64,000 bases of DNA, taken from Stomorhina lunata (Eukaryota; Arthropoda; Insecta; Diptera; Rhiniidae). A program made the position numbers and the translations under genes. Where the stretch lies: positions 42,121,080-42,185,079 of the forward strand of contig OW121741.1 of NCBI GenBank assembly GCA_933228675.1, read 5' to 3'. Below the pieces are notes generated by a model. It worked only from the letters and a program-made list of their open reading frames with translations. It was not told the DNA's origin and made no database searches. Shown here piece after piece: positions 53,359-63,597 of this stretch (position 1 is the first letter of the stretch; every line of letters starts with the position of its first letter).

Positions 53359-55125
53359 GAAAATGTATGATAATATGTAGAAGACAATGCATTACACGGT
53401 AATGCATACCAATGTTATTTTAATACCAATGTTCATAAGTGTTCAATATTGTAAACAATAAAAATACTAAAATGTTAGGGAATTTTGGGTATTTAATTGT
53501 CCCCACACCGGAAAAATAAAAGGATTTCTGAAAATGTTAATTCAATTTTGAAAATAGTAGGCCAAAAGAGATATGCTTAAAAATTCATATGAAAACTAAT
53601 TAGTTTAGGTTAAATTTTCATAAAAATAAAAAATAACCTATTTTATGCAGAAAATATCTGCCTATATGGCTTTTGAAATATATTGGAACTTTTGGTACTG
53701 TCTTTATTTATTATGAATTTTTTAAAAACGAAAAAAATTTTATGTAATATTTTTTCGTCATATATTTGGATATATCTCCAAAGCTACTGAGTGGCGACAT
53801 GATTTTGATTTTTTCTTCATTAAGTAATTACATAGGTTAAACTGTTCTTCAGTTACTTATCGTCGTGCGGGAGTTTATGTGCTCTATCCACCGTTTTACA
53901 CATTTTGAGTTAATGATGCCACTTTAGGTTTCGACCCTAAATTTGTTAAATCTGCAATCCCTTTTGGGCTATCTCGTCTAGTTCCTAAGATAAATAGTGT
54001 CTGTTTTGTTCTATACGCCAAATATACGGTGTAAAAATCTCAAATTCAATCCTAAAGTTTTTTAGAAAAATTAAGTTAAAACTTTAAGATCGATTTCCTC
54101 AAAATGCATTTTTGGCGTATAGAGCACATAAATTCCCGCTCGACAATATTTTACTCAAAATCGTGTTAAAAAAAATAATTCTCGAAAACTAGAGCCGACC
54201 CAAAAAGAAATTTAGAGGAATTGGACTCCTTGAAGATGCATGGGCTGTGTAATATTTGTTCATAGTTCCACAACAATACAAATATTATTTATATAAATTC
54301 GGATTCCCCTATATATTTTTGGTATTAATTTATAAAAAAAACGGCTACAACAAATACATGTAAAAGATAAAGACAATATTTGATTTTATTAGATAATATT
54401 TTATTTATTAACCTTAAATTCTATTAAAATCCATTACTAGTTATTGCCTCTTAAATCTTATATGATTTCTAACAAAAACTGTCTTTAAACTCGAAACATT
54501 TATTTAAGTAACAGACACTTGTTACACTAGGATAGTGACTAGTCCTTTTGAACCCTTAAAATATTCACTAATTAAATTATACTGGCCATTATTTTCTCTT
54601 TCTCTCTTGAATTCCACTCTATTTTTAACAATAAAATCAATAGATTTTAGTTTTTTAGTACTTCCAGCGCCATCTATTGTAAAATTTTTAGATAATTTAA
54701 GGGGTTAAATGGAAAATAAATTTAGAGGGGAAAACCGTTCATTCACATTATAACAGTAGTATAACAGCAGATAAGTTCCACAAAAGTTGAAACTTGTATA
54801 CAAGTGGAAACATTCTCTTAAGGGGAAGTAAACGAAATTAACAAGGGGAAATTTTTAGAAAAATAAGATATTTGTATAACAGAAAAGCATTTGAACTGTA
54901 ATAAATAAATGGTATAGGGCAGTGTTGCCGCGATAAAATTATTTTTGTAACCAAAGTTTCATATAAAAATAAACAAGTTGGGAAAAAAGTAACCAAAATT
55001 TGAAATGTCGATATCTTTAAAGTAAATTGAATATAAATATTTTCTGACTTAGCGCCAAAGATCCGAACAAACTGTTATATAGAAAATTGAGGACTTTAAA
55101 TTCTATTTGAGGCATTTAAGTGGTT
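53359..55125. other. Intergenic stretch with a small inverted-repeat unit
   Basis: No gene. At about 53866-53895 and 54114-54147 the sequences GCGGGAGTTTATGTGCTCTA and, inverted, GCGGGAATTTATGTGCTCTA bracket about 220 bases, as in a short MITE. The rest is AT-rich with no motif recognised. Confidence 0.4.
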
Positions 55126-55137
55126 TAATAACAACGA

Positions 55138-56301
55138 GTTGACCAGATCTTTACTCTATGTCAAATCCTAGAGAAGACCCAGGAGAAACAAATCGACACG
55201 TATCATCTCTTTGTTGACTACAAAGCTGCTTTTGACAGCCCGATACGGAAGAAGGTGTTTGAAGCAATGTCTGAGTTCGGCATCCCTATGAAGCTAATAA
55301 AGTTTTGCAGGATGACACTAACTAATACAACATCATCTGTTAAGATAGGTAAGAACCAATCAGAGTCCTTCATAACTAAACGCAGATTCAGGCAAGGTGA
55401 CAGTTTATCTTGTGACCTCTTCAATATTGTGTTAGAGAAAATCTTGGGAGATGCAGCGGTTAATACAACAGGAACAATTTTCAATAGAAAACATATGCTA
55501 CTCGCGTTTGCCGATGACATTGATATTATAGGACGCACTCTACGCGAGGTAACTGCCGCCTTTTCCAATATCGAGAAGGAATCAAACAAAATGGGTCTAG
55601 CTGTAAATGAATCAAAAACAAAACTGATGGTTTCTACAGGCAGACAGACCACTAGAATTGGATCACATGTGTCCGTTGAGAACTATAGCTTCGAGGTTGT
55701 AAAAGAATTTGTATACCTTGGTACCACTGTGAACATCAACAACGATATAAGCTTTGAAATCAAACGTAGAATCATACTTGCCAATCGATGCTATTTTGGA
55801 CTAAGCAAACAGCTAAGAAATAAAGTCCTCTCTGTAAGAACTAAAATCACGCTCTATAAAACGCTCATACTACCCGTGTTATTGTATGGTGCTGAATCAT
55901 GGGCACTTGCACAGACAGATGAAGCTATCCTTGGAGTATTTGAGAGGAAAATTCTACGAAGAATCTTTGGACCAGTCTGCGTCAACAATGAGTATCGACA
56001 TCGAATGAACCATGAGGTGTATGAGTTATACGCTGACATAGACATAGTAAAACGCATTAAGCAACAGCGTCTGCGTTGGGTAGGACATGTTGTGCGAATG
56101 GATGAAAATACTCCGGCAAGAAAAGTCTTCGATAATGATCCAGAGGGAACGCGTAGAAGAGGACGTTCAAAACTTCGATGGAAAGACCAAGTAGAAGAAA
56201 ATCTTTTGAAACTTGGTATACGAAATTGGAGAATATGTGCACAAGATAGAGGTGCTTGGTATTCTAAAATATGCTCGACCTTTGACCTAAACAGGTTGTA
56301 A
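55138..56301 (+). CDS. LINE reverse transcriptase, N-terminally truncated, uninterrupted
   Basis: An open frame of about 387 codons from the truncation point (RVDQIFTLCQILEKTQEKQI) to the TAA at 56299-56301; the first ATG is at 55255 but the natural start lies upstream and is lost. Motif A is FVDYKAAFDSP, motif B RQGDSLSCDLFNIVLEKIL, the catalytic motif C LLAFADDIDIIG, then VNESKTKLMVST and FVYLGTTVN. These are followed by the thumb, YGAESWAL, ERKILRRIFGPV, and the C-terminal KRIKQQRLRWVGHVVRMDEN and KLGIRNWRICAQDRGAW. This order is typical of RTE/CR1-like LINEs. No endonuclease domain remains, so it cannot move by itself. The absence of lesions in 1.16 kb points to a fairly recent insertion. 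Confidence 0.82.
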   Translation, partial: VDQIFTLCQILEKTQEKQIDTYHLFVDYKAAFDSPIRKKVFEAMSEFGIPMKLIKFCRMTLTNTTSSVKIGKNQSESFITKRRFRQGDSLSCDLFNIVLEKILGDAAVNTTGTIFNRKHMLLAFADDIDIIGRTLREVTAAFSNIEKESNKMGLAVNESKTKLMVSTGRQTTRIGSHVSVENYSFEVVKEFVYLGTTVNINNDISFEIKRRIILANRCYFGLSKQLRNKVLSVRTKITLYKTLILPVLLYGAESWALAQTDEAILGVFERKILRRIFGPVCVNNEYRHRMNHEVYELYADIDIVKRIKQQRLRWVGHVVRMDENTPARKVFDNDPEGTRRRGRSKLRWKDQVEENLLKLGIRNWRICAQDRGAWYSKICSTFDLNRL

Positions 56302-56329
56302 TTACAGGCCATTTAAGAGTGTAAGTAAG
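55140..56329 (+). mobile_element. 5'-truncated LINE with open RT region and target duplication
   Basis: A 14-base repeat TAATAACAACGAGT (55126-55139) recurs as TAATAACAATGAGT (56330-56343) with one mismatch. The 3' end is a short UTR with GTAAGTAAGTAA, a simple-repeat tail. The element starts inside RT motif A, so it is truncated. A relative lies at 4495-5290. Confidence 0.85.
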
Positions 56330-56589
56330 TAATAACAATGAGTCAACAACAAGTCAGAATGGCTAAAAGCAGAACAGTTGTCGATATATTTGAAAATTAT
56401 CGGTATTTATGTTTGACATTACTAAAATGCAGATTGATTATCTTCTTTTAAGTGGAAGATAATTTAATTACGGTAGACAAAAGTTCAAACTTCATGAAAT
56501 ATTTGATAAATTTTTTAAATGTTTCCCTTTTAATTGTATATTAAAACATACATGGGCATACTGCATTACTTTTTTACTGCACTAAGCGT

Positions 56590-56890
56590 TTCAGTAATCA
56601 GTAAATATTTACTGACTACTGAAAAAAATTTTCAGTATTCAGTAAATTTTACTGATTACTGAAAAACTAAATCAGTATTCAGTAAATTTTACTGATTACT
56701 GAAAAAACAAATCAGTATTCAGTAAGTTTTACTGATTACTGAAAAAAATTCAGTAATCAGTAAAATTTACTGATTACTGAAAAAAAATTTCAGTATTCAG
56801 TAAATTTTACTGATTACTGAAAAAAATTTTCAGTATTCAGTAAATTTTACTGATTACTGAAAAAAAAATCAGTAAATTTTACTGCTTAAT
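56590..56890. repeat. Palindromic tandem array, left arm
   Basis: Seven or so units of 40-45 bases; each is a near-perfect palindrome of the form CAGTA(T/A)TCAGTAAA-TTTTACTGATTACTG with A-rich spacers. Confidence 0.93.
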
Positions 56891-57344
56891 GATTAAATTG
56901 CAGTATCTAGAGATTTTCAACGAAAAATTAAAAAAAAACACTTTTTTATTTTAACACAAAAATATCATTGTAGACAAGGGGGGTTACCGCGTAACTCGAT
57001 TCGAAACGAAAAATTTTCGAGTTCGTACAAATGGTACTGTCTAATACGATCTTCGTATGTTTTGTTTCGAAAGTGCGGACAAGTTTTTTCGCTTTCGACA
57101 AATAAATTTCCCTTTCGTAAATGCAACTGTGTACTACGAAAACGGACATTTTTGTCGTTTAAAATGATAGGAAATTGTTCGAAAGCTATTTAGGTAGTGA
57201 CAGTTGAGAAAAATGTAAGAATTTATAGAAATTGTACTTTTTTAAATAAAAATCCATTTTTATAAAGAGATTCAAATAATAGATTTGTATTGTTAACATT
57301 TTTAAGGAATATTCCGAAAAAATATATTTACACAAACGAAAAAC

Positions 57345-57690
57345 AATATGAGGAAATGGTGGAATATATGACAAGGCATCATGGCTTGGCAAAGGGGCAT
57401 TTAAATGTCCTTGATGCCAAAAACAATTTAAGTCATATGTGGAAAAAGTTGCAGTGATTTCAATACACTTGGACCGCCTGACCGTGATGTCAAGGGCTGG
57501 AAAAAAGTAATTTATTTTTAGGTTTGGGCTTTCTACAAAAATAACGTAAAAGCAAATGTCATAGAAGCCGTAGCAGCATTTCTGGGACTGGAGGTGGACC
57601 AAGCAGATTAGAACAGCAAACATTCAATTTCTTTCGATAGAGGAAGCTATAAGAGTTTGGATCAAAAAGCTAATCACACAATGTGCCAAC
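57345..57690 (+). pseudogene. Myb/SANT-like (zeste-type) DNA-binding domain relic
   Basis: Translation: YEEMVEYMTRHHGLAKGHLN then NNLSHMWKKLQ, a one-base shift, FNTLGPPDRDVKGWKK, a 15-base GT...AG stretch with a stop, then VWAFYKNNVKANV. In another frame ISGTGGGPSRLEQQ, and then LSIEEAIRVWIKKL. The order (helix, LG-P-x-VK-WKK, W-x-YK, ATGGGP-like, LS/LEEAI) matches the Myb/SANT-like domain of zeste/Myb_DNA-bind_5 proteins. Such a protein would bind DNA, in Harbinger elements assisting the transposase. Three or four lesions. A Lys/Glu-rich coil-like segment at about 58545-58725 (LEKSKRKVQQLEMKKAILNH) is probably its C-terminus beyond the nested family B element. Confidence 0.65.
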
Positions 57691-57747
57691 ATTAATACGA
57701 AGATGTAGTCTTGAAAAAATTTTAAATGAAAATCAATTCCTCCACTC

Positions 57748-58414
57748 CAAATGTTTCCGTCGTTTGGACTTATATGAGAGCTAGAGTCAAATGTGGACCG
57801 ATTATCTCGAAATTTGGCAAATTGATTACAGTTGTTACAAAAATTATGTATGCAAAAAATAAACTCAAAATTTTCATTATCTTTAGATTTACAAGCGTAT
57901 TAGTGATTTTTTTGTCTCATTTAGTGCGTTTTTAAAGAAGAGTTTGTATGGGAGCTATGGTCAAATGTGGACCGATTTCAACGAAATTTGGTACAGTTAT
58001 TTTAGTTTACATAAGCAGTATTTCAAAAAAAGCAGTATTTGTTTTAAATTTCATGAAAAAATATTGATATTTGTGGCCAATATGTCAATTCCGGGTAGTG
58101 GGGCCTATGGGAGGTACCATAAATAATGGACTGATTTTGACTAATTTCAATAGCCATGGTCCCATTATCAAAAAAATGATCTGTGCCGAATTTCATTAAA
58201 TTATCTTTAGAATTGCGACCTGTAGTTTGATTACAAGGTTTACATGGGGGTCCAGCCAGCTAGCCAGACGGACTGACATCGCTTAATCGACTCAGAAAGT
58301 GATTCTAACCCTATTGGTATACTAAAAGGTGGGTCTAAGACAAATATTTCTATGTGTTACATACATCAGCACAAACTTATAATACCCTTTCCACCTATGG
58401 CGGTGAAGGGTATA
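57748..58414 (-). mobile_element. DINE-1/Helentron-like family B element (B5), 3'-truncated
   Basis: The minus-strand 5' end is at 58414 (TATACCCTTCACCGCCATAG). The body matches the copy at 1375-2160 to about 57748 (GTTTCCGTCGTTTGGACTTA). The hairpin end is absent. It sits between the two parts of the Myb/SANT-like relic. Confidence 0.6.
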
Positions 58415-58544
58415 AATAGCGTACCAAGAGATTTCAACAACTGTTTTGAAAGAATTTAATGAAGGGTTCCAAAAATATTTAAGACGAAGTTATGATGTAC
58501 AGCATAGCATGTATAAGCTCGAACTCCTAAATTAAATTTAGAAA

Positions 58545-58725
58545 TTTAACTTCAAAAAGAAAAAATTCAACTTGAAAAAGAAAAATTAAACTACTAAAAG
58601 AAAAATTCGATTTCAAAAAAGTGACGGAGTTGGAAAAATCCAAAAGAAAGGTTCAACAATTGGAAATGAAGAAAGCTATTCTAAACCATGAATTGGAAAT
58701 TGTTAAACAATATACTCTAATTTAA
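58545..58725 (+). pseudogene. Lys/Glu-rich coil fragment, probable C-terminus of the Myb/SANT-like relic
   Basis: Reading with one stop: FNLKKKKLNY, KKNSISKKVTELEKSKRKVQ, QLEMKKAILNHELEIVKQYT. Charged heptad-like pattern such as follows the DNA-binding domain in many Myb/SANT-like proteins. Assignment rests on position and composition only. Confidence 0.4.
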
Positions 58726-59374
58726 TTGTGCTAATTTATTAAATTGTTCTAATTGCCAATTTAATTGTGGGTGTATATGGTCATTCACATTTTATTAGAA
58801 AGATCCATTATGTTTGAAGAGTCTCTAATTAATTTTCTTTGGACTCTTTCAGGCACCGTATCATTTTCATCATCGAACCATAAGGAAACGCAATTATACA
58901 ATTATTTATACAATTATTTAAAAATTACTTGAAATTGCTATTAATACCTATGTTTTGTTTTGGGAAATTTGTGTGTCAAACAGCAGTGCTACCAAAATTT
59001 CCACAAATTTTCCCTTATGTTTGTGAATACAACACTGTGTTCGTTTCGAACGATTTACACAGTATGGTTAACCTTTCGATTCGGAAATTTCTTTCGAAAG
59101 ATTTTACTTTTCGAATCGAGTTACGCGGTAAGGGCCAAGTACTTAGTAAGTAATGGTACTTCAAAAAGCCCATCTATGGTACTTGCTTTATTAAATTACA
59201 AATAATGATTAAAATAACCCTTCAAAACTTTTGAATACCAAGTAATGAGATAAACATCTTAAATACTAAATACGAACTACTTACTCATAAGCTGTTTAAG
59301 TCGTTACATTATCATGGTGATGTCATTGGAGGTAAGTACTTACCAATTGCAGAAAAATAGGGAGTTTTTGTTTA

Positions 59375-59505
59375 ATGTGGGGTTTATATAACTCAAGCGG
59401 ATAACGATTGAGTGAAATTTACATGTATTTTGTTTTTGCTACAATAACAAAACACATGTAAATTTCACTCATTCATCAACCGCTTGAGTTATATAAACCC
59501 CACAT
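59375..59505. repeat. 131-bp near-perfect hairpin (64-bp arms, 3-bp loop)
   Basis: Left arm 59375-59438 begins ATGTGGGGTTTATATAACTC; right arm 59442-59505 is its inverse with six mismatches in 64. The outer 26 bases and the TGAGTGAAATTTACATGT block pair perfectly. No ORF. Confidence 0.95.
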
Positions 59506-60059
59506 AAGTTAAAGAAAAATTTTTTGCTTTTAATTTTTTGATCATAACTTTTTTGTAATCCAAATTTTTCTTACACTATATTAGGGATAACTGTAGAAAC
59601 GGTAAAGTAAAACAACTCTTATAAAGACACCAATATAATCTGAACCAAAAATAGATCATAAAGACTTCATTGTGCTAACAAATTTTTCATTAACATTTTT
59701 AAAAAAGTCAAAGATAAATACATTTTTATCATAAAATTTTATCAAGAAATATTTGAAATAATCTTGGCTATATTTTTGCCCAAAATATTTACTGCATATT
59801 TTTAAGTGCTGACCAGTTATTTGGGAAAAAGGTATCATCTTTTTTAGGCATCATGCTAATATTGGGAAACTTTGGTGCCCCATAAAAATAAAATGGTCAC
59901 TAAATTGGCCAGACTGAGTATAAGGTTTTACTACAATTTAATAGTAGAATAGCACCTATATAGTCACGACCTTGCACTTTTCAAAAGATGTTTATTTGTT
60001 GTGTACTGTAATTCTAGTTTTTTAATTATATAGTGAAAACCTACGGATACTGCATTCGA

Positions 60060-60345
60060 TAATCAGTATTACTGATTTTTTTTCTGTATTCAGTAAGATT
60101 TACTGATTACTTAAATTATTTTCAGTAATTAGTAAAATTTACTGAGTACTGAATTTTTTTTCAGTAATCAGTAAAATTTACTGAATACTGAAAAATGTTT
60201 TCAGTAATCAGTAAAATTTACTGAATACTGAAAAATGTTTTCAGTAATCAGTAAATTTTACTGAATACTGAAAAATGTTTTCAGTAATCAGTAAAATTTA
60301 CTGAATACTTAAATTTTTTTTCAGTAATCAGTAAAATTTACTGGC
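60060..60345. repeat. Palindromic tandem array, right arm
   Basis: Units of the form CAGTAATCAGTAAAATTTAC TGAATACTG separated by AAAAATGTTT or similar; the inverse of the left arm at 56590-56890. The last unit is cut at TTTACTGGCGGGC. Confidence 0.93.
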
Positions 60346-60689
60346 GGGCTTAGGTTCATGTCATAAATTATGTTTTTAATTTATGATTTTTAAATTAGAT
60401 GAATAAATTTTAGGAATACTGAAAAAACTATGTGACACTTAGCAGTGTGGAATGCTGCATTTTCTCTCCCGCTACGGACTTCATCAGCACACTGTGTCAC
60501 CAACTGTTAGATGCCAGTAGTTAAGATCATCTATTTAACTGAATTCTTAAGCGAAATTGAAAACGAGAATTATGTTAACACTCATTTCTATTTCAACTAT
60601 GACCATATGATCGATTCAGTTAGACGAACTTATCCACCATAGTTTTTTCCTTTATGTTTATTGTGATTTCATGTATATTGTGATTTTTG

Positions 60690-61100
60690 TAGTAAAAAAA
60701 TATTATCAAACAATTTAAATTGCATACAGCACTTGGAGATTGCCCCATTTGTTGTCTTTGATTACAACTTTGCATTAATTTGTGGACTTTAGAAGGTACC
60801 AGTTCTGGACTGGGTATCGTTTTAAGGATTGGGTTTGGATGAAATTTAATTCTGCTGCATATTTGGTGGTATACCTTGCATACCTTGATTAGCTCCAGCA
60901 TTGAGTCCTTCCACATTCATAGCACCCATAGGACCTGATTCATACGAGCCCATGTCTTTGTTGATTCAAAGTTTGCAAGAGTTTTGAGGCGGGTGCAATT
61001 GCCCTGGCTGATTAAATTTTGCAAAGCATTTACAGGATCCTGCATCATGTTTTGTTGGCCCATCACAGCATTTGGTGAAGGAGCTTGTTGGGGACTTCCT
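60690..61100 (-). pseudogene. MED15-like gene fragment, frameshifted
   Basis: Minus strand from about 61100: GSPQQAPSPNAVMGQQNMMQ, DPVNALQNLISQG. In a second frame MGSYESGPMGAMNVEGLNAG, ANQGMQGIPPNMQQN. In a third frame PNPILKTIPSPELVPSKVHK, then NQRQQMGQSPSAVCNLN. A QDPxNALQNLxSQG block followed by Gly/Met-rich and Pro/Ser/Gln-rich sequence is what I recall for insect Mediator subunit 15, a co-activator for RNA polymerase II. A TTTTTTTATTATAAAG acceptor-like sequence precedes the first block. Three frames over 400 bases mean a pseudogene or captured gene fragment. The call depends on recall of a low-complexity protein. Confidence 0.45.
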
Positions 61101-61199
61101 TTATAATAAAAAAAAACATGGGATATTAAACATTAATCATCCCGGGAAACTTACTCTGAATATATTATTATTAAAAAATTGTAAAAAAAAATTTATATT

Positions 61200-62927
61200 G
61201 GCCCAAAAATCAAAAACGATATATATTCCGAATCTTATGAAATTCTAAGACGATTGAGCGATGTCCGTCTGTCTGTCCGTCTGTCTGTCTGTTGAAATCA
61301 CGATAGCGCCTAAACCAAAGGAGCTAGCTCACTGAAACTTAGTAAAAATATTCTTCATCTCTGAGAAAATGTTGGTATTGAAATTGGGCAAAATCGGTTC
61401 ACATTTGACAATAGCTCCCGTATAACCTCGTCTAGGCTAATCGCTTATTTGTTAATAAATGACAAATTATAGCACCTATGATTATAAAATTTAGTATATA
61501 GAAGTTCTACATTAGCTCTAGACAGCGTGTAAAATTTCATCAAAATCGGTTTATATTTAGCCATAGCTCCCATACAAAAAACTTACGGAAACAGCCAAAA
61601 TTTCACCTAAACTACACTTAAATGCCAATAAATCTAAAACTATAATAGATACAATCACTAAATTTAGCACGAGGAGGTCTTATGTGAATGCCAGCCAGTA
61701 TGCAAAATTTTGTAGCAATCGGTCACTATTTGACCTAGCTCCAATATAAAAAACTTACGAAAACACAAAAATTCAAAAAGAAAAGAGGATTTATATCCGT
61801 CTGTCCGTCAGATAAAATCATGATAGCTCCTTAACTACAAAAGTTAGTCAGACTAAATTAAGCACAAGGAAGTCTTATGTCAATGTCAGTCAGTGTGCAA
61901 AATTTTGTCACAATCGGTCAACATTTCACCATAGCTCCCATATGAAAAACTTATGGAAACACAAAAATACATAAAGAAAAGGTTGTCAGATAAAAGCACG
62001 ATAGCGCTTTAACGAAAAGAGCTAGAGATACAAAATTTTACAAAAGTATTTTGGATATCTTGAAAAAGATGTGTGTTGGAAATGAACAAAATCGGAACAA
62101 AATCGGTTCAAATTTAGTTAGAGCTCCCATATAACCCCTCCCCGGGAAACACACTAATGCTGATAAATTGAATACAATTGTAATAGCTATGATGCTTAAA
62201 TTTAAAATAGGGAAGCTTTATGCAATTTTTGATCAGTTTATCAAATTTTATAGGAATCAGTCCATATTTGACTTTAGCTTTCATATAAAAAACACTCATG
62301 GAAATCAAAAATTTTAGCAAAAGCCAGTCAAAAGCTATTAAATTAGAAACTATGATAGCTATGGCCACTAAATTTTGCAAGAATAAGCTCTATATATACA
62401 CCAGCCAGTGTGTTATAATCGGTCAACATTTGGCTATAATTCTTATATATAACATCCCCTTTTTATATCCACAATCAAAAAGATTTGGAGGTACATTCAT
62501 TATATTAAGATTGCACCTATGAAATTAGATAGGCATCAATCAATGTTCAGCCCAGACTTTGTATATGATGAATGCATTAGGAACTCCTAACGAAATATAT
62601 GGACCAGCTGTATTACTATTAACGTGTTTAGCCTAACTACATATTAAGCAAGACGAAAAGTATTTAACAACTTATTAATGTAAAACTATACCTGGTTATG
62701 AGACCTAATTTTGATCAAAGTAAATACTGGGGAAACCACTAAAATATTTTTAAATGTTGAACTATAAAGCTACGGCAACCGAATTTAGTCCAAAGGTTTT
62801 ACCAACAATACCAATTAGCTTAGCGATTTTTTCAGTTTTGGTCCAGATTTTGAATTAGCTGCACCCTTTTTCTGAATTTAACACAACTTGATGGTGGGTA
62901 TATAAGATATATAACACTCCTATTTGT
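61200..62927 (+). mobile_element. DINE-1/Helentron-like element, family A, 5' end lost
   Basis: Enters the family at GGCCCAAAAATCAAAAACGA, has a short GTCT run (about 61263-61290), the usual modules, and ends TTGATGGTGGGTATATAAGA then TATAACACTCCTATTTG at 62927. The hairpin block between TAAGAT and ATAACACTC is absent. Confidence 0.6.
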
Positions 62928-62944
62928 TTATTTCTGTGTTAACG

Positions 62945-63597
62945 CAGAAATACTTTTGTACAATTTTGTCTCTCTAGCTCTTGTAGTTAAGGAGCTATTG
63001 CGCTTTTATCTGACGGACAGACGGACATAAACTTCTTTTCTTTTTGTATTTTTGTGTTTCCGTAAGTTTTTTATATGGGAGCTATGGTCAAATGGTGACC
63101 GATTGTGACAGAATTTTTACCGAATTTTGACCGATAGTGACAGAACTTTGACCAAAGCTATTACAGTTTATCATTTATTGGCATTTTAGTGAATTTCAGG
63201 TGGAATTTAGGCTGTTTTTATAAGTTTTTTGTATGGGAGCTATGGTCAAATGTGAACCGATTTCGATGAGATTTTATATGCTGCCTAGTATTTATGTAAA
63301 ACTTCTAGATACCAAATTTTGTCAGCATAGCTATTATAGTTTGTCATTTATTAGGAAATAAGCGATTAGCCTAGACGAGGTTATACGGGAGCTATGGTCA
63401 AATGTTAACCGATTTTTCTCAATTTCAATACCAAAATGTTTTCAGAAATGAAGAATGTTTTTACTAAGTTTCAGTGAGCAAGCTCCTTTTGTTTAGGCGT
63501 AATCGTGATTTCAACAGAGTTTCATAAGGATTCAGAATATATATCGCTTTTGGTTTTTGAGTCAATATTAAGGAAATTCGTTTTGATGGTGGGTATA
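62945..63597 (-). mobile_element. DINE-1/Helentron-like element, family A, 3'-truncated
   Basis: The minus-strand 5' end is at 63597 (TATACCCACCATCAAAACGA). The body runs to about 62945 (TTTTGTACAATTTTGTCTCT on the plus strand, as at 10615). The GTCT run is deleted here (ATTTCAACAGAGTTTCATAA at about 63510). Tail to tail with the preceding copy. Confidence 0.6.

Larger units (their letters stand above)
56979..59135. mobile_element. TIR transposon with a Myb/SANT-like gene relic
   Basis: Inverted ends share TTACCGCGTAACTCGATTCG followed by AAA and TTTCGA motifs: left from 56979 (GGGGTTACC...), right from 59135 (GCCCTTACC... on the other strand). CAAG flanks both (56975-56978 and 59136-59139). 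Inside is a broken Myb/SANT-like gene and a nested family B element. A Myb-like gene without transposase fits a non-autonomous Harbinger-type element, but this is inference; the superfamily is not proven. Confidence 0.5.
56563..60350. mobile_element. Foldback-type structure with opposed arrays of palindromic units
   Basis: Left arm 56590-56925 and right arm 60033-60345 are inverted copies built of the unit CAGTATTCAGTAAATTTTAC TGATTACTG-AAAAAA. Inward, both arms continue with TGCAGTATC and a TTTTCA stretch (56900-56925; inverse at 60033-60060), so the inner borders also match. About 3.1 kb lies between, holding a TIR element, a family B copy and a hairpin. Long inverted arms made of short tandem units are the plan of FB/Galileo-like foldback elements. 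No clear target duplication found. Confidence 0.55.
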
